From: an uncultured Ruminococcus sp.
GTDB taxonomy: Bacteria; Bacillota; Clostridia; Oscillospirales; Acutalibacteraceae
NCBI GenBank assembly: GCA_902802795.1
Contig: CADCNI010000035.1
Span: 1 to 35,781, forward strand
Direction of reading: 5' to 3'
DNA length: 35,781 nt
The notes under the pieces are model-generated. The model was not told the origin of the DNA. It searched no databases and saw only the letters and a program-made list of their open reading frames with translations. How positions within the stretch are numbered: position 1 is the first letter of the stretch; each line of letters begins with the position of its first letter. Both the position numbers and the translations under genes were made by a program. Of the stretch, positions 7,017 to 14,820 are shown piece by piece.

Positions 7017-8951
7017 TTATCTGCCGCCGTTTCTTCCGCCGCGTCGGGCCGCACCCGACGGCTGCGGCATACCGCCGCTTCTGCGGGACTGGGGGACAGA
7101 GGGTCTGTTTTGACCGTTTACGCCGGCATTGCTTTTGCGGCTGCCTGTATAGGGCGTTGGAGAGGGCTGCGGCGTCTGTGTGGTATAATATCCCATCGAA
7201 CCGTACTGCGGCGCGTTGGGTGCGGTATGGGGCTGCTGTCCAACCGCACGGGGCGAAGCGACTGTCTGCGGATTACCATAGGCTGCCTGCTGCCGCATCT
7301 GTTCTTCCTGCTGCCGGATGTATTGCTGCTGTTGCTTCTGATACGCCTTGACCTGCTGCTCATAGGCACGGCGCTGCTGTTCATAGGCTCTGCGGCGCTG
7401 TTCCTCGCGTTCACGCGCTTTCTTCTGCTCCGCCTCACGTCTGGCCTTTTCCTGAAGACGGATCACTTCGCGGCCGTCGGCGATCCCCTGCTCCGTGGCG
7501 CGGCGCATTTGTTCCGCCATGTCACGGCGGCGGGAATCACGCTCCTGGCGTTCGCCGCGCGGATATCGGCGTGCGTCTCCATAGGGCTTTTCCCGCTGCA
7601 TATAAGCGCCGGGACGGCCGGCACGGTGACTGCCGCGATAACGTGACTGTTCCGCCTGTTCCGCCATTCCACTCTGGTCGGCCAGCCATTTGGCATACTC
7701 ATTCTCGCGGGAATTGACGCGGCTGTAGCCCATATTCCATTCGTACATCAGCGCGGGGTCGGTGAGTCCTTCGGGGTCGGTCACATGTCCCGGACCGCGC
7801 AGGTCGTGATTGATGACACTGCGCAGGCGTTCGTTGCTGGACTGCACATAGGGATTATTGAATTCGCCTGACATGATGCTTTCGCTAAGGACATTCTTGC
7901 TCGCGCTGATACGGCGGCGCTGTTTATTCATGGTGCGGTAACGGTCATTCGGGTCAAACTCCAGATCGGATACGTAATATTCCCGTCTGCCGCCGCCCGC
8001 ACGGCGGAAGCGGCTGCCGTCGGCCGGCTGCGCACTCTCATCGGGTTCATCGTCATAAATCGTGTTGACCGTGTGCCTCAGCATTTCGCTGCGCGAGGGG
8101 TCGAGCGAGTCGATTTCGCTCCAATGGCGGCTGAACCGCCCGAAAAAGGGCATGGATTTGCTGTCCGGCACCAGCCCGTCCTGCATGGGAATCCGGCTGC
8201 GCCAACTGCCGCGTTCGGTGACGGTCTCCACGTCAAACTGGTCTTCGGGTTCGTAAAATTCTTCCATGCTGCCCGGCGCTGCGGGAATGTCATAAATGCC
8301 CCGTTTGAATTTTCTCTTGCCGGTGTGGTTTTCTATACCGGATTTCGCGTCCTCGATATTCCTCCGCCGCCGGATGTCCTTCATGATGGCTTCGGGGGTT
8401 TCGCTGCGCTCTTCGGGGAGCATCTTCTCCACCTGCGCGCGCCGCTTGTCGATCGGTGTGCTGAGGCGGTCATAGGAGTGCAGCTTCACCTTGGTTTTGT
8501 TGCGTTCCCGTGCGCCTTCGCCCGTGCCGTAAAGATAGGACAGATCCTCGGGAAGTTCTTCTTTAATATCCGCGAGGGCATTGTATTTCAGCTTTTGAAT
8601 GGTGAGGTTGGATATACCGCTGCCCAGACTGCCCTGCGGACGGTAGTTATTGCCGTAAGAGGAATCGTCCAGGTGGGTCGAATCCTGGTCGGCGTCAATG
8701 ATATCTTCTTTGAGCCGGAAGGCGAAGCGGTTCTTTTTCTCGCTCTCTTTCACCGCTTCTTCGGCGGGAAGGGTTCGTCCGTCCTCAAACAGAGAGGGGT
8801 CCAGGTCAAAATTCGCCTTTTGCGGCCGCCATGAACCTTGCTTCCAGCGTTCGTGCGCTTCGTCCATCGAGACAAAGGTGGAAAAACGCGCCGCGTCCGA
8901 TTGTTCATCCACATAAGGATTGACAAACGGCTCTTTAAAATTCTCTGCCAT
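7017..8951 (-). CDS. Large disordered protein with a Gln/Arg-rich coiled coil
   Basis: Unrecognised 644-residue soluble protein. The first 470 residues are highly charged with few hydrophobic stretches; short recurring elements include FVNPYVDEQS near the start and FNNPYVQSSN near residue 365. Residues about 484-560 form a strongly predicted coiled coil rich in Gln, Arg, Glu and Ala, with repeated RRAYEQQ units. The tail from about 560 is Pro/Gln/Ser/Gly rich and ends in GGRNGGR. ATG at 8951 has GGAGG only 3 nt upstream and AAGGGAG 12 nt upstream; either could serve. It lies 83 bp after rlmB and 63 bp before the RYDRR protein, all in one direction. No enzymatic motif was found. Its composition fits a scaffold or nucleic-acid-associated protein, which is inference. 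Confidence 0.78.
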   Translation of the reverse strand: MAENFKEPFVNPYVDEQSDAARFSTFVSMDEAHERWKQGSWRPQKANFDLDPSLFEDGRTLPAEEAVKESEKKNRFAFRLKEDIIDADQDSTHLDDSSYGNNYRPQGSLGSGISNLTIQKLKYNALADIKEELPEDLSYLYGTGEGARERNKTKVKLHSYDRLSTPIDKRRAQVEKMLPEERSETPEAIMKDIRRRRNIEDAKSGIENHTGKRKFKRGIYDIPAAPGSMEEFYEPEDQFDVETVTERGSWRSRIPMQDGLVPDSKSMPFFGRFSRHWSEIDSLDPSRSEMLRHTVNTIYDDEPDESAQPADGSRFRRAGGGRREYYVSDLEFDPNDRYRTMNKQRRRISASKNVLSESIMSGEFNNPYVQSSNERLRSVINHDLRGPGHVTDPEGLTDPALMYEWNMGYSRVNSRENEYAKWLADQSGMAEQAEQSRYRGSHRAGRPGAYMQREKPYGDARRYPRGERQERDSRRRDMAEQMRRATEQGIADGREVIRLQEKARREAEQKKAREREEQRRRAYEQQRRAYEQQVKAYQKQQQQYIRQQEEQMRQQAAYGNPQTVASPRAVGQQPHTAPNAPQYGSMGYYTTQTPQPSPTPYTGSRKSNAGVNGQNRPSVPQSRRSGGMPQPSGAARRGGRNGGR

Positions 8952-9005
8952 ATACCTCCGACACTCCCTTTCTTTTTAGCCGTTAGCTGCTGTAAATTTT
9001 TATTT

Positions 9006-9034
9006 ATCTCACTACTTTTATAGTTGCCTGTCAA
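9006..9034 (-). promoter_or_regulatory. Possible promoter for the disordered-protein cluster
   Basis: TTGACA (9034-9029) directly abuts the rlmB stop codon. At 17 bp the -10 candidate is TGAGAT, a poor match. The perfect -35 box makes a promoter possible, but the -10 is weak. Confidence 0.35.
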
Positions 9035-9961
9035 TTAAAACTGGTTGTTGGCTTTGATGCCGCCCCGCTGGCGGGTGATCTCGTACATCACAATCGCGCC
9101 GGCGACCGAGGCGTTGAGGGAATTGATGCTGCCCTGCATCGGCAGAGACAGCACACCGTCGCACTTTTCGCGCACCAACCGGCTCACGCCGCTGTCCTCG
9201 CCGCCGATGACCAGCGCAATCGCGCCGGTGAGATTGGCTCCGCACCATGTTTCTCCGTCCATGTCGGCGCAGTAGATCCACAGACCCTTCTCTTTGAGGT
9301 CCTCGATACACGCCGAAAGGTTCGCCACCCGCGCGACAGGCATATATTCCAGTGCGCCCGCCGAGGATTTACCGACCGCCCATGTCAGACCCACCGCGCG
9401 GCGCTTGGGGATGATCACACCGTGCGCGCCCGCCGCCTCCGCCGAACGGATGATCGCGCCGAGGTTGTGGGGGTCTTCGATGCCGTCGCAAAGGATGAGG
9501 AAGGGAGATTCCCCTTTGCGCTCCGCCAGCGCCAGCATATCGGCAATCTCCGCGTATTCATGCACCGCCGCCAGCGCCGCGATGCCCTGATGATTGCCGC
9601 CGCACATCGCGTCCAGCTTGGCGGGCGAAACTTCCTTGACAGTAATGCCGCGCTCCTTCGCCATCGCGATGATCTGCCCAAAGGAACGTCCGCCGTTGTC
9701 GGAGGAACGGGCGGTCATGACGCATTCGATAGGGCGGCCGCTTTTCAGCGCTTCGGTGACGGCGTTGCGCCCCGTGATCAGATCGCTGTGTTTTTCCCTG
9801 TCGCCGTGGGGTTCACGCGGTTCCTCGCCGTTGTCTCTGCTGTCCCGCTCCTCAAACCCGTTGCGGCGGGGATGCCCGCCTGATTCAAACTGCTTATTTC
9901 TGTCAAAACGGCGTTTTTTCCCGACGCCGGACGGTTTGCTGCTGCCGTTGGTTTCACTCAA
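9035..9961 (-). CDS. rlmB: TrmH/SpoU-family rRNA 2'-O-methyltransferase (RlmB-like)
   Basis: A 308-residue SPOUT-fold enzyme that should methylate the 2'-O of a guanosine in 23S rRNA using S-adenosylmethionine. A charged N-terminal extension of about 60 residues precedes the substrate-binding domain, starting at LITGRNAVTEAL. The three SpoU motifs are intact: NLGAIIRSAEAAG with its catalytic Arg, VIGGEDSGVSRL, and LPMQGSINSLNASVA with the conserved Asn. The start is a TTG at 9961, since AGGAG lies 9 nt upstream and no suitable ATG follows. It has its own extended -10 promoter and is followed by the disordered-protein genes. Target specificity within the TrmH family (RlmB versus other guanosine sites) cannot be settled from sequence alone. 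Confidence 0.88.
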   Translation of the reverse strand: MSETNGSSKPSGVGKKRRFDRNKQFESGGHPRRNGFEERDSRDNGEEPREPHGDREKHSDLITGRNAVTEALKSGRPIECVMTARSSDNGGRSFGQIIAMAKERGITVKEVSPAKLDAMCGGNHQGIAALAAVHEYAEIADMLALAERKGESPFLILCDGIEDPHNLGAIIRSAEAAGAHGVIIPKRRAVGLTWAVGKSSAGALEYMPVARVANLSACIEDLKEKGLWIYCADMDGETWCGANLTGAIALVIGGEDSGVSRLVREKCDGVLSLPMQGSINSLNASVAGAIVMYEITRQRGGIKANNQF

Positions 9962-10002
9962 TGCAAGGCACTCCTGTTTATATGGTATGGGGTCTTCTTT
10001 CT

Positions 10003-10031
10003 ATTATATCATCGAAAGTTCCTTTACACAA
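10003..10031 (-). promoter_or_regulatory. Probable promoter of rlmB
   Basis: On the minus strand, TTGTGT (10031-10026), a 17-bp spacer and TATAAT (10008-10003), with TGA directly before the -10 box (extended -10). It lies in the AT-rich 151-bp gap upstream of rlmB. Confidence 0.65.
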
Positions 10032-10112
10032 TATCATATCATAAATCTTGCGCGAGAAAATATATTTTTTATGAATTGTGCGTGAAATCGGTTGGAAAAT
10101 TTCGGATTTTAT

Positions 10113-10889
10113 TCATTTTCCTGCCTCCGCGTCCACTGAGGCTGTTACGTTGCCCAACCGATCTTCCATGAGGAAGCAATGTCCCTCCCAACGGGATGTT
10201 TTATATTTGTCGATCAGTGTGATAAAAGCCGGCTTCTTCATGATTTCATATCGGGTAGTGGTGGGAGGGGTTTTGTTCTTTTTGTCTCCTTTTTCCGTGA
10301 TTTCCACCGTCCAAAGCTCCCCTGTGCTGTCGAGCTGTCGGTACACCGCCGCCCGGTAACGCCTGTCCGCACTGGATCCGGACAGCTTTTTGACAGGCAG
10401 CGTCAGCGAAAAGCCGCAGGCCTCCACCTGCCGCGCCGCCTGCTCCACCACGTCCCATTGTGCCTCGCTCCAATGATTGGCCTCCGCCATCGCGCGGAAA
10501 GCCTGCATCAGAACGGCAAGATAAAAGGCATTCCGCTCCTCCGGCTTGAGATGCTCCACCCGCCGCCGCGTTTCCTCACCCACATAATATGCCGACACAT
10601 GAAAATATCCGTCCCGCACATACAGACCGCATCCTTCCGCCGTTTGGTGAAAGGCAATCAAAAGACCGCTCTCTCTGTATTTCACATCGTCCTCCCACAA
10701 GCGAAAATACCGCTCCGGCGGCTCTTCAAACAGAACCGTCAGCCTGCCGCTGCCGTCCAGCTCCGGTTGATGGAGAAAATGGAGAAAAATCTGGGATATG
10801 TGATGCGACTGAAAGTGGATGGGCGTTTTGATGCCGTGCGCCGCCTCGTAATGCTTATTGCTCTGGATGGAAAGAATCGCTAATCGCAT
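10113..10889 (-). CDS. Hypothetical protein, 258 residues
   Basis: No family recognised. It is a soluble protein without signal peptide or membrane segments. It is rich in aromatic residues and His near the N-terminus (HYEAAHGIKTPIHFQSHHIS), has a helical middle (about residues 115-150), and ends with a basic region (about 205-235). ATG at 10889 follows GGAAGGAG at an 8-nt spacing. It stands alone between the palindromic repeat at 10911-11140 and the rlmB promoter region, and its start codon lies only 22 bp from the repeat. Codon use is like that of its neighbours. The uninterrupted frame and ribosome binding site support a real gene. Confidence 0.7.
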   Translation of the reverse strand: MRLAILSIQSNKHYEAAHGIKTPIHFQSHHISQIFLHFLHQPELDGSGRLTVLFEEPPERYFRLWEDDVKYRESGLLIAFHQTAEGCGLYVRDGYFHVSAYYVGEETRRRVEHLKPEERNAFYLAVLMQAFRAMAEANHWSEAQWDVVEQAARQVEACGFSLTLPVKKLSGSSADRRYRAAVYRQLDSTGELWTVEITEKGDKKNKTPPTTTRYEIMKKPAFITLIDKYKTSRWEGHCFLMEDRLGNVTASVDAEAGK

Positions 10890-10910
10890 AGAGAATGCTC
10901 CTTCCGTGAA

Positions 10911-11140
10911 GAAAATGAGAATTTAGTGGGAAGTGGGGAGTGGGGAGTGGAGAGAAAAAGAAAAAAGAAGAAAAAGCGAAGCGCAATTAGCGAGCGAATG
11001 CGAGCGCGGGAGTCCAGCCGATGACGCTTGCCGTCATCGGCTGGACTCCCACGCTCGCCTGGAAAAAAGACGCTCGCTAGTTATGCGCTGCGCTGTGCTT
11101 TTTTTCTCCCCACTTCCCACTCCCCACTAAATTTTCATTT
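10911..11140. repeat. Large palindromic dispersed repeat with heptamer arms
   Basis: A 230-bp inverted repeat. Each arm starts with AATTTAGTGGG, continues with heptamers of AGTGGGA/AGTGGGG type, then a purine run, then GCGAAGCGCAATTAGCGAGCG-like blocks. The core is a perfect 19-bp stem (11008-11026 with 11032-11050) closing a 5-nt loop, extended by 8 bp with one mismatch. The arms are related but diverged. One arm with a different core appears at 1-144. It carries no protein-coding gene. Confidence 0.85.
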
Positions 11141-11151
11141 GTCCTGCATGA

Positions 11152-11190
11152 CAAAAGGGACTGCCGCCCGATCGCACCAGCCCCTTTTTT
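11152..11190. terminator. Hairpin terminator beyond mgsA
   Basis: CAAAAGGGACTG (11152-11163) pairs with CAGCCCCTTTT (11178-11188) with one G-T pair. On the plus strand it is followed by TTTTTTCTTTT. On the minus strand, in the direction of mgsA, the stem ends in CCCTTTTG. It probably ends the mgsA transcript and could work in both directions. Confidence 0.6.
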
Positions 11191-11222
11191 CTTTTATCAG
11201 TAATGACAGTCTGTTACCCGGA

Positions 11223-11621
11223 TTACTTATGCACATAGTTGCGATAATCGAGATCGCCGCGCTCCAGTCCGTGAATCAGCAGTTCCGCTGTCGCCATATT
11301 GGTGGCTACGGGAATCACATGCATATCGCACATACGCAGAATGTCCATATCCTTCGGCTCGCTCGGCTTGGGCGTGAGCGGATCGCGGAAGAAAATCAGC
11401 AGATCAATCTCATTGTAACCGATGCGGGCGGAAATCTGTTCGCCGCCGCCGGCACTGCCCGGCATGAAGCAGTTGATTTCCAGACCGGTTGCCTCTCTCA
11501 CAATCTTGCCTGTAGTACCCGTCGCGCAAAGCTTGTGGCGGCTGAGAATGCCGCAGTAGGCAATGCAGAATTGTACCATCAATTCCTTTTTGTCATCATG
11601 GGCTATCAAAGCAATATTCAT
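11223..11621 (-). CDS. mgsA: Methylglyoxal synthase homologue with substituted active site
   Basis: A 132-residue protein clearly of the MgsA family, whose members turn dihydroxyacetone phosphate into methylglyoxal and phosphate. The phosphate-binding ATGTTG, the early HDDKKE (H8, D9), FFRDPLTPKP and IPVATNMATAE are conserved. Gapless comparison with remembered E. coli and B. subtilis sequences shows changes at catalytic positions. The GGDQQ containing E. coli Asp71 reads GGGEQ here (Gly60, Glu61). The PHDPD holding His98 and Asp101 reads PSEPK. Normal synthase activity is therefore doubtful. ATG at 11621 follows GGGAG; the frame continues 7 codons upstream only to a TTG. It is last in the mre-pbp2 run, the position mgsA takes in many Clostridia. 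Confidence 0.85.
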   Translation of the reverse strand: MNIALIAHDDKKELMVQFCIAYCGILSRHKLCATGTTGKIVREATGLEINCFMPGSAGGGEQISARIGYNEIDLLIFFRDPLTPKPSEPKDMDILRMCDMHVIPVATNMATAELLIHGLERGDLDYRNYVHK

Positions 11622-11703
11622 TATAACGTCATCTCCCAACAAAGTTTTTTCTCTATTTCATTATCATGAATCACATATTCAGTATTGACCGCCTGCGCGG
11701 TTT

Positions 11704-12498
11704 TTATTTTCTTAATATTGTGCGCAGTGTCATTTTTTCGTCCAGCGGCACCGTTTCTCCAAAGATACGCCGCACAGCGTCACGCGCATACCGCATGAAC
11801 TGACTGCCTGTGTCGGGAGGCTGCCCCGAAAGAGCCGCTTCCATGGCAGACAGATCGTGTAGCAGCACGCCCACAAGCCGCGCGCCCACGGTATCAATGC
11901 ATTCGTCAATGCTGCCCGCATAGACCCCGCCGCTCCGCATAGTTTCGGGGGAAAAGTCGGTGAGCAGCAGCCGGAATTCACAGCCGCACGCCGCCTGTTC
12001 CCGCGCCCGCCCCAGCAACCGGCGCAGCGCCGCCGCATAGGACAGGCTGAGTTTGTCGGCACGCGAGCAGAGAATGATCCAATCAAAGCAATTGACCGCG
12101 CCGCAGTCCGGCACCGTGCCCGACGGCAGATCGGCCACCACGTCGCCCTGCCGCGACAGTTCCTCGACCAACCGCCGCGCCTCAACGCAATAGGGCGGCA
12201 GCGGGGTCTCTGAAAACGCGGAAGCCGGCAGAACCCGGAGATTCTCGCCGCAATCCGTCAGCGCTTCTTCCAGCTCGCAGGCGCCGCTCGCCGCGTCGCC
12301 TATATGCATATTGATCTGTTCACCGACCCCCAGCATATGCGCCAGGGTGCCTCCGAAGCCGCACAAATCCACCGCCGCGGCCGCATGACCGAGGTCTGCC
12401 GCCGCCTTAGAGAGATATGCCGCCGAAAGGGTGCTGCCCTGACCGCCGAGGGCGGAAATGACTGCAATTTTCTTGCCCAAAGCCTCACCCACTCGCAT
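11704..12498 (-). CDS. MinD/ParA-like protein with degenerate Walker A motif
   Basis: A protein of about 264 residues that follows the MinD pattern from KKIAVISALGG through GVGEQINMHIGDAASGACELEEAL to a Walker B-like VVADLPSG. In MinD the deviant Walker A is GKGGVGKT; here the aligned stretch is ALGGQGST, so both lysines are missing and the second Asp of the DxD switch is Cys. ATP-driven membrane cycling is therefore unlikely. The C-terminus has RRIFGE, reminiscent of the MinD membrane-targeting end, but extended. The start is uncertain. The frame reaches 12570, but a promoter lies inside that stretch, so the ATG at 12498 or the TTG at 12480 (preceded by GAGTGGG) is more likely. It occupies the place of minC-minD-minE-rodA between pbp2 and mgsA. 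Confidence 0.72.
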   Translation of the reverse strand: MRVGEALGKKIAVISALGGQGSTLSAAYLSKAAADLGHAAAAVDLCGFGGTLAHMLGVGEQINMHIGDAASGACELEEALTDCGENLRVLPASAFSETPLPPYCVEARRLVEELSRQGDVVADLPSGTVPDCGAVNCFDWIILCSRADKLSLSYAAALRRLLGRAREQAACGCEFRLLLTDFSPETMRSGGVYAGSIDECIDTVGARLVGVLLHDLSAMEAALSGQPPDTGSQFMRYARDAVRRIFGETVPLDEKMTLRTILRK

Positions 12499-12516
12499 AC
12501 GTGTCCAGTTAATTGT

Positions 12517-12545
12517 ATGATAGCACAAATTTGAAAAGAAGTCAA
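12517..12545 (-). promoter_or_regulatory. Sigma-A promoter for the MinD-like gene and mgsA
   Basis: On the minus strand, TTGACT (12545-12540), a 17-bp spacer and TATCAT (12522-12517). The start point near 12510 leaves a very short leader. This argues for translation from 12498 or 12480, not from the upstream ATG. Confidence 0.7.
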
Positions 12546-12632
12546 AGAAAATTTTCAATATTTTGGCCATTTGCGTCGATTTTTTATGACAAAAATATAC
12601 TGAAATATTTGGTAATTTTCTATTTCGTTAAA

Positions 12633-14777
12633 TTATGAACCTCTCTTTTCCTCCCATGTGACGATGCCGCCTTCGGGCAGGACATCATAGCCGGAGGTCT
12701 TGGTGGAGAAGAAATACGCGTCGAATACGTCGCGCGCTACCTGCGCCATGACCTTGCCGTGGCCGCACTTCTCACCGATGACCGCCACCGCGATTTCGGG
12801 ATTGTCATAGGGAGCAAAGGCGATAAAGACCGCGTTCGGGGATTCGACCTTATCCTCGTGCTTGGCACTCTGGTTGGTATCGGCGGTACCTGTCTTGCCG
12901 CCGATTTTGAGCTGGTAATTTTCAAAGGTATCGGACGCGGTACCGTCCTCCGTAACGCTTCTCATGCCTTCTTTCACAATGCTCATCATGGTATCGGAAG
13001 CTTCGAGCTTGGCGAGCATGGTCTTGTTGGTTTCCGCGTCCTCCCGCACCGTTTCGGACATATCATAGGATTTGATGGTCTTGACAAGCGTGGCGGAATA
13101 CCGTGTGCCGCCGTTGGCGAGCGTGGACATATAAGTACAGATCTGCATAGGCGTGAAACGGTTGTCACTCTGACCGATCGCCGCCTGGAGCGTATCACCG
13201 GTAAACCAGTTCATATTGCGGCTGGCGCGTTCTTCCGCGCCGGCCAGAATGCCCACCGATTCGCCCAGACCCACGCCCGTCTTGGAACCGAGCCCGAGCT
13301 GCTTGCAATAATCGTTCATCTTGCTGATGCCGATGCGCTGCGAGATGGTATAGAAGAAGATGTTGCAGGATACGGAAATCGCTTTGGTGACGTTGACCTG
13401 ACCGTGTACGCCGTCGCACAAAAAACGCTGTCCGCCGAATTCCTCTAAGAGCATGTAGCCCTCACAGGTAATCTGTTCGTTGCGGTCGATACCGATGGGA
13501 TTACCGGAATCCTTGGTGTTTTCGTACTCCTGCAGGGCCGCCAGCGCCATGGCCGGCTTAAAGGTCGAACCGGGCGCGTAGCCGCCGCTGAGCGCGCGGT
13601 TAAAGAGAGGATTGTCGGGGTTTTTGCTCAGGTCACTGTAATCCTGCAAATAAGTGCTGAGATTGAAGGAAGGATAGGTCGCCGCCGCCAGCACCTCAAA
13701 GGTATTGACGTTCATCACGACCACCGCGCCGGCGTTCGCGTCCGCGCCGCTGCCCTCGATGCCCGCCGCCTGCTGCGCCTTGACGAGGTTTTCGATGGAT
13801 TCCTGCGCCGCTCGCTGCAAGTCCGAGTCGATGGTCAGCACCACGGTGTTGCCCGCCTTGGGTTCGCGGGTGTATTCGCTGTAGATGACGTTGCCGTTTT
13901 CGTCGTGACGCACCTTTTTGATGCCGTTGGTGCCGCGCAGGGTGTCTTCGTATTCCTTCTCCACGCCGAATTTGCCCACCACGTCATTGTAGCCGTAGCC
14001 CTTTTTACGCAGCTTTTCAAATTCCTCGGCGTAGATCTTGCCGGTCAGTCCGATGAGGTGGGGCGCAAGCGTACCTTCGGTGTATTCGCGGATCGGCACG
14101 ATGCTCACCGTCACGCCGCGGAAGAAGTTGGCGTTTTCGCTGATGACCTGCATGGTCTCCTGCGAAATATCCCCCGCAAAGGTAAAAGGGGTGGAGGAGT
14201 TGAAGCCGCAAAGCTCCATTTCCAGACGCACGCCCATGATGACGCGCGCCACATTCGGGGCGAGTCCTTCCGTCTCGTAGCGGTCGGCCATTTCGTCAAA
14301 GCAGTTCTGCGGGGTCGCGTAGGTCTGTAATTCCAGCATGATTTCCATCTTGCGGATGGCGGAGTCGGCATCGTCGGCAAAGCTGACATGCCCCCATTCG
14401 TCCACCACCAGCGGACAGGAGTCCTCCCACTTGGGAGAACCATCCTCATTGCGCCCCTCGTTTTCATCAATGATCTTGGTGAGTCGGTAGATGATTTCGT
14501 TGCGCTCGGGATTTTTTAATTTATTGAATTCCGACGCCTGAAAAATAATGGCGTAGCCCATGCGGTTGGAGGCGATAGTTCTGCCGTAGCGGTCGAGGAT
14601 CTCCCCCCGCGCCGCCGTGACCTTGATGCTCGACGCGGTGTAGGACAGCGCCGAATCGGCGTACGTCGTGTAGTTGAAAATCTGAAAATCCATGAGTTTC
14701 AATATATAGGCGCCCAGTATCAGCATGACCAGTATGACCAGCGTGACACAACGCTTAAAAATCAGTTTCGTTTCCAC
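12633..14777 (-). CDS. mrdA: Penicillin-binding protein 2 (class B transpeptidase)
   Basis: A 714-residue class B penicillin-binding protein that cross-links peptidoglycan during cylindrical growth, partnering MreBCD and RodA. One membrane helix near residues 8-28 anchors a periplasm-facing body. The dimerisation domain begins with ARGEILDRYGRTIASN. The transpeptidase domain has all three active-site motifs: STFK (nucleophile Ser near residue 404), SCN near 469, and KTGTA near 627. The start is GTG at 14777 with AGGAGG 8 nt upstream. It lies 43 bp after the DUF4299-like gene, in the mre run. No rodA is present in this window, so the partner glycosyltransferase must be encoded elsewhere. Confidence 0.93.
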   Translation of the reverse strand: METKLIFKRCVTLVILVMLILGAYILKLMDFQIFNYTTYADSALSYTASSIKVTAARGEILDRYGRTIASNRMGYAIIFQASEFNKLKNPERNEIIYRLTKIIDENEGRNEDGSPKWEDSCPLVVDEWGHVSFADDADSAIRKMEIMLELQTYATPQNCFDEMADRYETEGLAPNVARVIMGVRLEMELCGFNSSTPFTFAGDISQETMQVISENANFFRGVTVSIVPIREYTEGTLAPHLIGLTGKIYAEEFEKLRKKGYGYNDVVGKFGVEKEYEDTLRGTNGIKKVRHDENGNVIYSEYTREPKAGNTVVLTIDSDLQRAAQESIENLVKAQQAAGIEGSGADANAGAVVVMNVNTFEVLAAATYPSFNLSTYLQDYSDLSKNPDNPLFNRALSGGYAPGSTFKPAMALAALQEYENTKDSGNPIGIDRNEQITCEGYMLLEEFGGQRFLCDGVHGQVNVTKAISVSCNIFFYTISQRIGISKMNDYCKQLGLGSKTGVGLGESVGILAGAEERASRNMNWFTGDTLQAAIGQSDNRFTPMQICTYMSTLANGGTRYSATLVKTIKSYDMSETVREDAETNKTMLAKLEASDTMMSIVKEGMRSVTEDGTASDTFENYQLKIGGKTGTADTNQSAKHEDKVESPNAVFIAFAPYDNPEIAVAVIGEKCGHGKVMAQVARDVFDAYFFSTKTSGYDVLPEGGIVTWEEKRGS

Positions 14778-14820
14778 TCAGTCATCCTCCTTTTCTGACT
14801 CGATCATCCCGTTTATTGAT

